The position numbers and the translations under genes are program-made. A stretch of 64,000 nt of DNA from Combretum micranthum (Eukaryota > Streptophyta > Magnoliopsida > Myrtales > Combretaceae): NCBI GenBank assembly GCA_024138025.1, contig JAMXBD010001034.1, forward strand, positions 62,001-126,000, written 5' to 3'. Under the pieces are notes generated by a model. That model did no database searches and was not told where the DNA came from. It saw nothing but the letters and a program-made list of their open reading frames with translations. Numbering within the stretch: position 1 is the first letter of the stretch; each line of letters starts with the position of its first letter. This document shows, in pieces, positions 12,221 through 22,789 of the stretch.

Positions 12221-13253
12221 ATGATGTTCTTATCATTATACATGCTTTATAAATGACTGCACATTTTGCAATTGTGGAAAATAATATTTATTAAAGCACA
12301 CGATAGGGAAAAAAAATAGATACGATCTTAGAAAAGCAAAATATAAAAAAGAAAAAAAAGAACAGGAGCAATTTTTGTAGACAATAAAGTTAAGGAAAGT
12401 TATATGGAAAAAGAGTTAGAAGCGTTAGAATCAAATGGCATTGCAATGTGGTTTTGTCAAGAATGACTTAGATAGGACTTGCACTCATAGTTATCAAAAT
12501 CATAATTTTACCCTTACGATTTCATGAATTTATGATTTCAAGATGCCCTTTTTAGTTGACTCATGCATAAAATTATTTTTTTTATAGAATCTTAAGATTT
12601 CAACTGAGTACATAACAATTTCAACTCAGTATATATATAAACTTGGTAGAATTTTATGTTTCTAACCAATTTTACCCATTTAAGTCCAATAAGCTAAAGT
12701 ATAAAAATTATAAAAATGTATTCACAAACTTATCAACTATAAGAATGATATATCTTTTTATAACATTTCAATTCTACTTTCACACACTCTTCTTATTTGT
12801 TTTCATGCCTACCCCCACATCTCTATTCTACATTTATAAAATTTATTTAAGTCGACTTATAATTTTAAAGTTTACAACACAACCCATTTTTTTCATTGAC
12901 ATAATAAAACATTTAAGATAAGTTGAAAATTTTGATTTTCCTTCAATCCATACCTTTCAAACAAACCAATAGCTTCGAACTTAATTTTGACTCTACTTGG
13001 TCTTTTTATGTATGTTATAATTAGAATTAAGAGTAATTATGTAAAAAATAACTTAGTTTTTTCAAAATCCATTATGTATTTCAAGTATTTTTATGACTTT
13101 GGTAAGCATATCTATAGCTTTTCAAAGTTATTTTTGTATAGGTTATAAAAACTTATGTTTTTACGATTTAATTTTACATTATAATTCTATAAAATCTCTG
13201 ATGATTTTACGTAGAATTATGAGTTTAACAGCATTGTTGCACTTACTAAGTTG
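12221..13253. other. AT-rich DNA without recognisable features
   Basis: The 92-codon open frame at 12,643-12,921 is Phe/Tyr/Ile-rich, the pattern expected of random AT-rich sequence, and has no known domain. Nothing else is supported. Confidence 0.5.
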
Positions 13254-13790
13254 TAAGGATGCCGAGACTACTCGTAAACTATTCGAGTTTGACTTGATAA
13301 TAACTCGAATTTTATCAAGTATAATCGAGTCAAGTTTAAGTCCAAGCTACTCTAATAGCTTTCAAGTATGAGTTTGAGTATTAAAATACTCAATTTGAGC
13401 AACTCAAAAGCCTATTCGAGTTTTTAATTTTTTATTAATAAATTATAAACTTTGAGTTTTTCCTATTTTTAAAGCCTTCATAACTTGTTTTTTTTTTTTA
13501 ATTTTTTTATATGCAATGGTCTACATTTATTATATTTAATACCAAGTCTACTAAAAACCCTATTTTATTCTATTTTAATTTATTGTTATAGAAATGGTTT
13601 AGCTTAATTAAGTCAAGCTCCAGCTCGAGCTCGAGTTTGTCGAGTGTTAAAGTGAGTTGAGTTTAGCTTTAAAAAATAAAGTTTGATCGAGTTCGAGTCA
13701 AGCTCGAGCATCAATGTTGTCATTTGAGTTAAGCTTGAGCTTGATGCCATATCATCTCAACTCGACTCATTTACTACCTTAACTATAATC
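13254..13790. mobile_element. GAGCTCGAG-rich non-autonomous element
   Basis: The segment starts TAAGGATGCC...CTACTCGTAAACTATTCGAG and ends CTCGACTCATTTACTACCTTA. The complement of the end, TAAGGTAGTAAATGAGTCGAG without its last base, is loosely inverted relative to the start. Repeated GAGTTCGAGTCAAGCTCGAG words link it to the partial copy at 1-115. I could not find a matching 8-bp flank, so membership of hAT is a guess and the left boundary is tentative. Confidence 0.4.
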
Positions 13791-15002
13791 CCCGAGAATT
13801 TCCTATCTCAACTTGAGATCACAACATAGTAGTTATCCAATTATCAATAGTTTCATATATTATGTGAAGTACCTAAGAATTTGTTTACTCAATGATTAGA
13901 ATAAATAATTTCGTAAGAAGTAAAAGATACCAAAAGAAAAGATTATATGACAGTGGCTAAAACATCACTAAATATAGTTATATGGTCTTAGTTTTCGAGT
14001 ATAGAATGAATAGAAAATTTTTCAGAATATATTGGTTAGTAAATGATAGCTTGGAGATAAATCGTTAGGGTTGAAATATACCCGATACAACTTGATAATG
14101 GGCCTCAATTCCAAATATAAGACTCAAATAAAAACTTTAATATCGGAAATATGAACGAGGATATTCTGAACCTAAATAACGTCATATCTTAAATTTTTAC
14201 CCTTAAGACCCTAAACCCTAATCGGGTAGGTGAAAACCCTAATATTACTTAATTGCGTAGATATATAGCACTGTAAATTAGATCAAAATTATCTTTTATG
14301 AGATTTGAGACCTAAAAACAATCCTTAATTTTTTCTTGAATTAATAAATAATTTATTTGTTTACTCATTAATATCCATCTAATACCATAAATTTATTCAT
14401 TTTATATACATTATAATTACCTATTCTAATTTCTATGCATAAGATCTCCTAAACTTTCTAAAAAACCAACTACACGTATGGTGGAAAAGTAGGAGGCAAG
14501 GTGGCAGCTGTAAATTCTCAAGAAATCCTTCATTAAATGATTTGATAGTGACATATTTAACTAAACACGTCAACACACACACAACAATTAAAGGATCGTC
14601 GCATGAGTTACATACTTAGATGGGAAATTCATCACAAATACTGCAGTTTTTATTAGGAATTAAATACAAAAGTCTAAATTAACCATTACAATATTTCTAC
14701 ACAAGAAACTTAAATAAGAAGCCATGTAATTTCTACCTTCATGATTGAAAATTTCAGCTCCATTTTCTCTCCTTCACTCAAGGAACAATAGCCAACAACT
14801 TCGAAAACACTTGCCTCCACTTAGATGTAAGTTCTTAGGGAAGCAACACCATTCCCCACATACAAACCCCAACACCAAGCACCTTAAGAAAAAGAAAAGA
14901 CCATCTCTAAAAGCTAGTGAAAGCTAAGGTAATATTCTTTGTCCTAAACTATCTTTATATGATACATCAAAGTGCATGATGAACTCAGATCATGCTAGAA
15001 TA
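13791..15002. other. Host DNA left of the Copia insertion
   Basis: No supported gene. A 60-codon frame around 14,745-14,927 depends on a TTG start and has no known domain. Because the Copia element inserted after 15,007, this sequence was once continuous with 37,381 onward, which looks like the body of another LTR ending near 39,490; part of this stretch may therefore be the front of that LTR. One CCCTAAACCCTAA word near 14,209 is too short to count as telomeric repeat. Confidence 0.4.
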
Positions 15003-15007
15003 AGAGA
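15003..15007. repeat. Target-site duplication AGAGA, left copy
   Basis: Pairs with AGAGA at 37,376-37,380, 22.4 kb away. The motif is short and of low complexity, but it sits exactly at the LTR edges on both sides. Confidence 0.65.
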
Positions 15008-15522
15008 TGTTACAAATGGATCTAACAAACAATGGCAAAAAAACAAAAACAAAACAAAATAATAAAGTAAAGTACGCATAAGATTTTCGTGAAAACCCTG
15101 GGAGGAAATACCACAGGCAGAGGAGAAAGGAATTCATTAGGGTTAAAGAATGGAGTACAGATGATATATATACAAATGATCAAAACTGATTTAATTTCAT
15201 AAATATGCTCAAACAGCTGAAACCCTAAAAACAACACACACACATATGTGTATGTGTGTGTGTGTGTAAGTTGGTGCAAAAAGCTGGCGGCCTAAATCCT
15301 CCAATCATTATTTAAGCTCAATGTCGACCTAAGGCCGACGGCTTTCAAAGCTAAGGCTGATGACGTAGGAGAAGTAGGCCAATAGCTTTCAACCGGCTTA
15401 CATGAGTCCTTGCTCTCGAAAATTAATTCAATAAATTCAAGAAATCCAAGGCCAGCCCCAAGGTCGCCGTGTATGGTACAAAGGTTGCCAGTTTTGACAA
15501 AATTCGGGTCACACGTCTAACA
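15008..15522 (-). repeat. Copia 3' LTR (515 bp)
   Basis: On the + strand it begins TGTTACAAATGGATCTAACA and ends ACACGTCTAACA, giving canonical TG...CA ends. It aligns along its length with the split copy at 31,500-31,582 / 36,962-37,375, including GGAATTCA, AGCTCAATG, GACGTA and TTGACAAAATTC blocks. Just outside it lies the polypurine tract, on the minus strand GAAGATGGAGAT before TGTTAGAC, the standard Copia arrangement. It contains a (CA)n-(TG)n palindrome at about 15,233-15,268. Confidence 0.85.
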
Positions 15523-15623
15523 ATCTCCATCTTCACACGAATTTAGGAGCAAAGTAAACTCCAATCTTCAACATAAAAAACAAACATTCTCCTCCTCTTT
15601 CACAAACTCCAAAGGTAAAACAA

Positions 15624-15720
15624 TCAGCAATCAACACCAACCAAGTCTATATAATTCTCAAACTTGTCTATAGGAAGTGTCTTGGTCATCATATCAGTAA
15701 GGTTATCCTGAGTATTGACC
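15624..15720 (-). pseudogene. Copia pol C-terminal end
   Basis: Minus-strand translation gives TQDNLTDMMTKTLP and, shortly after, DLVGV before a TGA stop at 15,624-15,626. The (A/T)DMMTK(T/A)LP motif is the near-universal end of Copia RNase H. Its upstream partner is at about 25,936-26,270; the roughly 40 residues normally between them are missing. At 15,720/15,721 the sequence switches abruptly to Gypsy integrase, so this is a rearrangement junction. Confidence 0.8.
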
Positions 15721-17243
15721 TTGTACTCTCACATATCTAATCACTTTGCTTCTCAAAGTCCTCTCTTTAGTATCCACAATCTTTATCGGCTTTTCAACTG
15801 TCATAAGATTCAGCTGTACTTCAAGCGGTTCCAGAGCTACTATCTCATCCGAGCCTCTGACATATTTCCTAAGCATGGATACATTGAACATGTTATGCAC
15901 CCCCTCCAAATTAGGCAGTAAAGCCAATCTATAAGCCATGTCGCCTATTCTCTCTAGGATCTCATATAGTCCCACATATCAAGGATTCAACTTCCCTCTT
16001 AATCCAAATCTGACAACTCCCTTTGTTGTTGATATCTTCAGCAAAACATGCTCACCCACTTGAAACTCCAAGGGTCTTCTTCGTTTATCTGCGTAGCTCT
16101 TTTGTCGACTCCGAGCAGCTTGTAGTCTTTGTCTAATCAAACTGACATTGTCGATTGCATCCTGAATCAATTATGGTCCCAATAACTGTCTTTCCCCCAC
16201 TTCATCCCAATGAATAGGTGATATATATTTCCCGCCATAAAGCGTTTCATACAGAGGCATGCCAATCGATACTTGATAACTATTGTTATAAGAAAATTCC
16301 ATTAATGACAAATGTTCATCCAAACTTCCTTTGAAATCCAACATGCATGCCCTTAACATGTCTTCTAATGTTGGATGGTCCTTTCAGATTGTACGTCTGT
16401 TTGAGGATGATAAGCGGTACTGAAGACAACCTTTGTACCCAAAGTTTGATGTAGACTTTTCCAGAATCTCCCCACAAATCTGGTATCCCTATCAGATATG
16501 ATGGTTATTGGCACTTCATGCAGTCTCACAATCTCTGCAACGTACAACTGTGCCAAACGCTTTAACTTATACCCAGCCTTAATAGGTATAAAGTGAGCTA
16601 CTTTTGTAAGACAATCCACAATGACCCGAATCAAATCAAACTTATCTCTTATCTTGGGTAAAGTGGAAATAAATTCCATCGTAATATGTTCCCACTTCTA
16701 CTGTGGTATAGGCAATGGTTTTAACTCACCTGCCGATCTTCTATGCTCAATGTTTATCATCTGACACGTTTGGCACTTTGATACATATTTTGCTATCTCT
16801 TTCTTCATGTTATTCCACCAATACAGCTTCTTCAAATCCTGGTACATCTTGTTTCCTCCAGGATGAATGGAATAATCGGAATAATGTGCTTCCTTTAACA
16901 ATTCCTTCTTAAGGTCTCCTTGAACTGGCACACACAATCTCCTTTTGTATCTAACAATACCGTCATCATCTAAATAAAACTCTAGGGCTCGACCCATATC
17001 CATTCTTCTCTTTATATTCAAGATACTCTGATCATCTGTCTAAGCTGTCTTGATTCTGTCCACAAGAGTAGGCTGAATTCTCATGTTAGTCAAATGTTCA
17101 CCTACTTGTCTCGTGACTATCTCTAACTCAAACTTCCTCATATCATCAAGCAAACATTGTTCTGTAATAATCAAGGCCGCAAGATTCTCTACTCTCTTTC
17201 TACTCAAAGCATTAGCCACAACATTAGCCTTCCTTGGATGATA
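15721..17243 (-). pseudogene. Gypsy (Tekay-like) integrase, broken
   Basis: Minus-strand pieces follow integrase order. Zinc-binding region (about 16,698-17,021): HYSDYSIHPGGNKMY, then LYWWNNMKKEI and CQTCQ, the HHCC-type finger. Catalytic core (about 16,365-16,679): first acidic residue in VIVDCLTKVAHF, second in ISDRDTRFVGRFW, then YHPQTDVQSER. The C-terminal part (about 15,721-16,360) has SYNNSYQ, PLYETLYG, NVSMLRKYV and KVIRYVRV. In-frame stops separate the blocks at about 16,168, 16,362 and 16,690. A chromodomain and the 3' LTR, expected downstream in chromoviruses, are absent because the Copia junction cuts the element off. Confidence 0.85.
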
Positions 17244-18600
17244 CTAGATATTAGTGTCGTAGTCCTTTATCAGCTCTAACCATCTTCGCTGTCTCATATT
17301 TAACTCTCTTTGTGTAGAGATATGCTTTAAACTTTTGTTGTTAGTATATACTTTACACTTTTCCCTGTATGGGTAGTGTCTCCATAATTTCAATGCATGT
17401 ACAACTGCTGCTAGTTCCAAATCATGAGTAGGATAATTCCTCTCATAGGGCTTCAATTTTCTAGAAGCGTATGCAATTACCCTACCCCCTTGCATCAGCA
17501 CATATCCTAATCCCTGCATAAAGGCATCACTGTATATTACACACTCCTCACCACTCACAGGTAAGGCTAGCACTAGAGCTGACACTAACTTGTCTTTCAA
17601 CTACTGGAAACTAGTTTCACCCTTGTCACACCACTCATACTTTACTCCTTTACGTGTCAACCTGGTCAACGGACTGGCAATTTTAGAAAAATCTTCCACA
17701 AATCGCCTGTAGTACCCTGCCATTCCCAGAAAGCTTCTGATCTCTGACACAGTCTTGGGTCTTGGCCATTTAACCACTACTTTGAATTTCTTAGGATCAA
17801 CTGATATCCTACTACCATTTACCACATGTCCTAAGAAAGATACTTGTTCCAACCAGAATTCACATTTGAAGAACTTAGCATACAGCTTCTCCTCCTTCAA
17901 TCTATTTAGAATCAACCTCAAATGTTCTTTATGCTTCTCTTTATTCATCGAGTACACTAGCACATCATCAATGAATACCACAACAAACATATCATGATAC
18001 TCCCTAAAAACCCATTCATCAGGTTCATAAACACTGGTAGTGCGTTAGTAAGTCCAAAAGGCATGACTACGAACTTGTAATGTCTATACCTTGTCCTAAA
18101 AGAAGTCTTCTGCATATCTTAGGCTTTCACTCTCAACTGGTGATATCCAGATCTCAAGTCTATCTTTGAGAACACCAAAGCTCCTACCAACTAATCAAAC
18201 AGATCATCAATTCTTGGCAGCGGATACCTGTTCTTCACTGTTACCTGATTCAACTCCTTGTAGTTGACACATAATCTCATGCTTCCATCTTTCTTCTTAA
18301 CAAACAAAACTAGAGCTCCCTAGGGTGAAACACTGGGTTTAATGAATTTCTTCTTCAACAGATCATCTAGCTGCACTTTAAGTTCTGCCAGTTCTGTAAG
18401 GGTCATTTTATATGGAGTCTTTGATATTGGTGTAGTACCGGGTATCAAATCAATTCCAAACTCTACTTCTCTCATAGGCGGTAATCCATGCAAATCCTCT
18501 GGAAAAACTTCTAGAAACTCACATACTACAGGTATATCAGACAAAACTAAGTCCTGCTTATCCTCTTTCACCATAAAAGCCAAATCCAATCTCCCCCACA
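17244..18600 (-). pseudogene. Gypsy reverse transcriptase and RNase H, broken
   Basis: Reverse transcriptase starts near 18,589 with [17 protein letters not shown] and has the IKPSVSP block. After a stop it continues with [15 protein letters not shown] and DLRSGYHQLRV; after a frame break the catalytic FIDDVLVYS appears near 17,970, then [17 protein letters not shown] and [17 protein letters not shown]. RNase H (17,244-17,600) has [10 protein letters not shown] and [19 protein letters not shown], and ends [14 protein letters not shown]. The usual TDHKSL is TNNKSL here, so a catalytic acid is lost. Stops occur at about 18,320 and 17,600. Confidence 0.88.
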
Positions 18601-19050
18601 GTTCATAAATAGGTAGGACTGGAGGTTACTACACTACCAGCTTATAAGAAAATTGGTCTCCATCAAGTAAACTAAACTCCACTACTAAATTGTGGCAATC
18701 AATCACCACATGGCACTTAACCAGCCAATCAACTCCCAAAATCCCGTCAAAATCCAACATGTCTAATATAATCAAATCTGCAGGTAGACGCCTACGCTCT
18801 ATCTCAATATCCACATCCCTACATACCCTATCCACACAGATCCACATCCCAAAGGTGTACTAATAGATACATAATCAGACATGTGCTCAACAGATAAACC
18901 ACATACATCCACAAACGATTTAGAAACACAAGAAAAGCTAGCACTAGTATTAAACAATACAAATGCACTATGTTGTAGTATATGAAACATACCCGCAATA
19001 GTATCCACACTGGATGTCTCACAACCTGAAGAGCGTATACCTTTGCTGGT
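18601..19050 (-). pseudogene. Gypsy protease, inactive
   Basis: The catalytic loop normally reads DTGA but is NTSA here (in LFNTSASFSCVS, near 18,930), so both the aspartate and the glycine are replaced. A frame change near 18,840 leads into RRLPADLIILDMLDFDGILG, followed by VDWL, the flap-to-C-terminal part of plant Gypsy proteases. The domain sits between gag and reverse transcriptase as expected. Loss of the catalytic Asp shows the copy cannot process its own polyprotein. Confidence 0.82.
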
Positions 19051-20206
19051 GTTTGCTATCCCTGGCCAGAATAAACTCTACTAAACTACCTTTCTTTGTA
19101 ATCTACTGCTCGGTGTCCTCTCTATCTACACTTAAAATAGAAAACATGTGGAAGGACCCTATCTGTACAAACACTGCTCTTGTGTCCAAGCTTCCCATAA
19201 GAAAAGCAAGCATTTTCCACCCACTTACAATCCTTCAAGTCATGTGGCCCAAGGCATCTAGGGCGCCTCTTGTCAAAATTCTGCACCATTGATCTGAAAG
19301 TTTGAGTAACAGGCCTCCTGCCTTTGTCCTGTGCCAGAACACTAACTGCTGGTCTCTTGCCTAAGAAGATCTGATTTCTCTGAGGCTCTTTGCTCTTAAT
19401 CCTGTTCAGGCCCTATTCCACTATCTTGGCCTTATTCACAACTGCTGAATAGTTGTTCAAATCCATCAAATTGACCAGATATTAGACCTCAAGCTCCAAT
19501 CCAGTAACGACCCTGCTAACTTTGGCTTCTTCACTCTCCTTCAACGCATCAGGTAGAAACCTCATCAGCCTGTGTAGTTCAGCCTCATATTCCTCCACTG
19601 ATAATTTCCCTTGCTGTAGAGTATAATACTGATAGAGCATTCTCTATTTGGCACTATCTGGAAGGAACTCTCTGAAGAAAGCCTATTGAAAATCCTGCCA
19701 TGTGATAACTCCAGCTATGTGTCTTTTCGTGCTGAACCACCAATTATTAGCTCTCCAATCAGCAAATAGGAGGCATATTCAACTTTCTTGTTATTTGGAA
19801 TATCAAGAGCAGAAAAAGTCTTCCCGACTTCCTCCATCCAAAACTGTGCCTCTAAAGATTTACCTAGTACTGGCTCAAACTTAGGCACCAGGTCCACAAA
19901 TTTGTTTAGTCTAAGAACATCTGCATGTCTAGCCCCATTACGTCCATTCCCATTCAGCCTTTGTGCCTCCTGTCTCCAAGCCTCAGCATTAACCTGAACC
20001 ATCTACATGTCCCTCCTCATATCCTACTACCGTTGACCAACCACTCCTAACAAAGCATTCACAGCTTGCATAAGCTGTGCAACATCAACAGGAACCTGTT
20101 GTCCTACAGGTGGAGACGGTGGTAAATCCTCATTCTGAGCCTGTTGCTCATTCTGCTACTGCCCCACATTGTCATTTTCCTCATGAATCCTTCTCCTTGG
20201 AGGCAT
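19051..20206 (-). pseudogene. Gypsy gag, broken
   Basis: A likely start ATG is complementary to 20,204-20,206 (MPPRRRIHEENDN), followed by an in-frame TAG after 16 codons. The retrotransposon gag domain is clear at about 19,715-20,002: KFEPVLGKSLEAQFWMEEVG, FSALDIPNNKKVEYASYLL. Later blocks (EFLPDSAK, QGKLSVEEYEAELHRLMRFL) lie at about 19,540-19,690, and a degenerate zinc-knuckle region (GKLGHKS) near 19,200. Several in-frame stops. The start lies about 165 bases downstream of the primer-binding site, a normal spacing. Confidence 0.82.
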
Positions 20207-20370
20207 TCTAAAACAACAACAGCACAAGATTAGACAAGATATCCAACTCAAGATTAAAACTTAGAATCCATCATACAACAACAACTTAACTAAACAACAA
20301 ACCTATTATACCCCTTTCATCAAATCTCACCGTTCTAAGGAGTCAAAACTTAGATCTATTTGATTGAAAA

Positions 20371-20388
20371 CCTGGCTCTGATACCAAT
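20371..20388 (-). promoter_or_regulatory. Gypsy primer-binding site (initiator tRNA-Met)
   Basis: On the minus strand TTGGTATCAGAGCCAG matches the complement of the 3' end of plant initiator tRNA-Met. It follows the LTR end GGGCGTTACA with a few intervening bases, fixing the LTR boundary at 20,394 and the minus orientation. Confidence 0.85.
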
Positions 20389-22251
20389 TAAGCTGTAACG
20401 CCCTAAAATAAGGTATTACAACCCGCCATGTGTCCTCTCTTGAATAGGACATGCTAAGGCTCTAATATCCACAAATATACAAATATCACCTATAAACACA
20501 CACATAGGGTATCTCTAGGATACTCAACACAACCTGTATAACCTGGAAACCCAATTATACTTCATAACATTCTTGTTTAATATATAAACATCCTAATTGG
20601 TATAACCACAAGCCAACAATCCTACGTAAAAACTAAAACTATCTACAAGAAAAAAAAATACTTCATTTACAACTTAGTCTTCCAACGACAAAGGATCCAA
20701 TAATTACTCATAAAACATAATAGTAAGCAAAATATAGCAAAATCAAGTCTTCAACATATCTAGACACTACTTTTCTTCCATGAACCTATAATTAACAAGT
20801 CTAACTCTCAGCTGGATAGTCAGGTTCACTATCATCATCCCCTTGATCAAAGATCATATTATAACCCGAAAGATCATATACAACGTCTTCATCACCTATA
20901 CCTAAAATTTTAAAAAGTGAGTTGCGAAGCCCTGTATGATAACTCCAATCCTTAAAAGCAAATGCAAATGCACATGCAACAGGTATATATATCAATGCAC
21001 TTAGTCTAATGTAAGCAATCAGTTTGTTATCTTTTTATAGTCAGCAAATCAACACAGTTCAAAACTATGTATACTCTAGTCCTTAACTCGAAGTAACTCA
21101 GACTCCTCTTTAAAAACAATCAACTCTTTGAAAATAAGGTAATTATATACATATATGGATGAGTAGGTATTCCCTAAACATCTCCGTTACCCTCTAATTC
21201 TACCGAAATCATATCAAAGCACAAGTCCACTAGGGACAACCTCACACTAAGATCATCAAGGTATCTCATCAGTATCATTATCTGCTAGTTCTTTACTAGT
21301 CAAACCCAAGCACAACCAAGCAAGCAATTATTAAGCCGAATAGAATTAAGTTTATTATAAAGTTCTATCCATAAAACCAATCAAGCAATACTAATCTTAC
21401 AAGCAAAAACAATAAGCAGGGATTGGTCGTACCTTTCTCAAATTCAGGAATATAACTCAAATTCTTAAATCCGATATCAACAACAAAGACAATCCGAACT
21501 CCACAAACTCCTATATCAAGACCAACAACAATTCCACAAACTCCAAATATCCTGTTACAACATATATACATACATCAACAAATATAAACACGTTATCAAT
21601 ATATCTTAACAGATATGAATTCTCCAACAACTCTAACCTGACAAAGAAACTCCAATATTTGCATTGTGTACTCCGATCAAAATCCTCAAGAACAACGATA
21701 AACTCCACAAACTCCATAAATTATCGAATATATCTCCACAAACCCTTTATTACATAACATAAAGAATGTATAAGGATCATCTAATCATACATTGATTAAA
21801 ACCATCGTAGAGGAGATACAACTTACCGATTTAGATCTTCAAGAACCCAACCTACATCCACTAGTTCGGATCTCACCCAAGGCTAGGGTTTCCTCCATGC
21901 AAACAACCACAAAATCCTAAGAACTTGCATGAAATTCGCATAAAACATGTAGGAGAATATTATACTTACTTGATTGGACCACAAAACTCACTCTTCATTC
22001 AACAAGATCAAATTAAATTGGAGATCGAAAGCTTTCCTACATTTTCCTTCAAGAACATCCATAAAACCCTAAGAGATCATGCATAAATCCGAGAAAAACA
22101 TGTTGTAGATGGATTATGATCACTCACCTTTGATCAAACTCACCTTAAAATGAAACCTTAACACTTTGATATCAAGAATAGATCCTACACGCTCAAAGGA
22201 AGAAAGAAAACGAAGGAGAAATGTCTGTTGTAACTATTGCTCGTGCTCGTG

Positions 22252-22259
22252 TATTTATA
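22252..22259 (-). promoter_or_regulatory. TATA box of the Gypsy LTR
   Basis: TATAAATA on the minus strand, inside the LTR and about 1.9 kb before the primer site. The same box occurs in the equivalent place in the long LTR at 25,235-25,242. Confidence 0.55.
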
Positions 22260-22530
22260 AAATTTCACTCCTACGCCGACAAATTAAATTATTATGCCGG
22301 CGTCGTAGGATCCCCAGGAGATGGTGTTCGACGTGCAACAAAAATTTTTGCATCGTTCAGAACATCATACGCGGCAAAACCCAAGCCAACACCAGCGGCG
22401 TTCACTTGCAGTGTTAAGAATAATGCTTCTGATCCAAATCAATGATGACAAAAACACACACACACTCCGGCGTTCGACTCCAGCGTAAGAAAATTTGTCA
22501 CTATGGACATCCTTAGTTGGTCACTCGACG

Positions 22531-22594
22531 TACATTTGTTAAAGATGCGCATGTCTACAGAAAATTGCAGACATGCGCATCTTTAACAAATGTA
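22531..22594. repeat. Perfect 26-bp inverted repeat (hairpin)
   Basis: Arms 22,531-22,556 and 22,569-22,594 are exact reverse complements, separated by a 12-base loop. The core is AAAGATGCGCATGTCT / AGACATGCGCATCTTT. Transcribed in either direction it would form a stable 26-bp stem. It lies about 270 bases above the Gypsy LTR TATA box, in or beside U3. Confidence 0.9.
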
Positions 22595-22789
22595 AATTCA
22601 AACATAAATTAAACTCACTTAACTCATCTTTTGACCTTCCTCTTATGTTATACCATCTCATGATTTTCTATTCAATTTGTATATCACATTTTTATCAAAA
22701 GATTTTAAAGGAAGTCTGTTCTAATCTTCAAGTAGATTTCCCCCAAAAAATCTCAAAAAGAAGACTTACTCGGATATGTGAAGATCTTA

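Larger units (their letters stand above)
20394..22640 (-). repeat. Gypsy 5' LTR (outer edge uncertain)
   Basis: On the + strand it starts TGTAACGCCCTAAAAT, the complement of the typical Tekay-type LTR end GGGCGTTACA. A minus-strand TATA box, TATAAATA, lies at 22,252-22,259, giving a U3 above it and a very long R-U5 (about 1.85 kb) below. The other LTR of this element is missing, so the outer end cannot be fixed by comparison; I place it near 22,640 only provisionally. Frames inside (for example 20,801-20,995 and 21,365-21,717) are not genes. Confidence 0.6.

Noticed and set aside
14200..14260. CCCTAAACCCTAA, a possible interstitial telomere
   Set aside because: Only two adjacent heptamer-like units. 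AAACCCTAA words are common in plant promoters and LTRs.
14745..14927. 60-codon frame that resembles a small basic peptide
   Set aside because: It would need a TTG start and has no signal peptide or known peptide motif.
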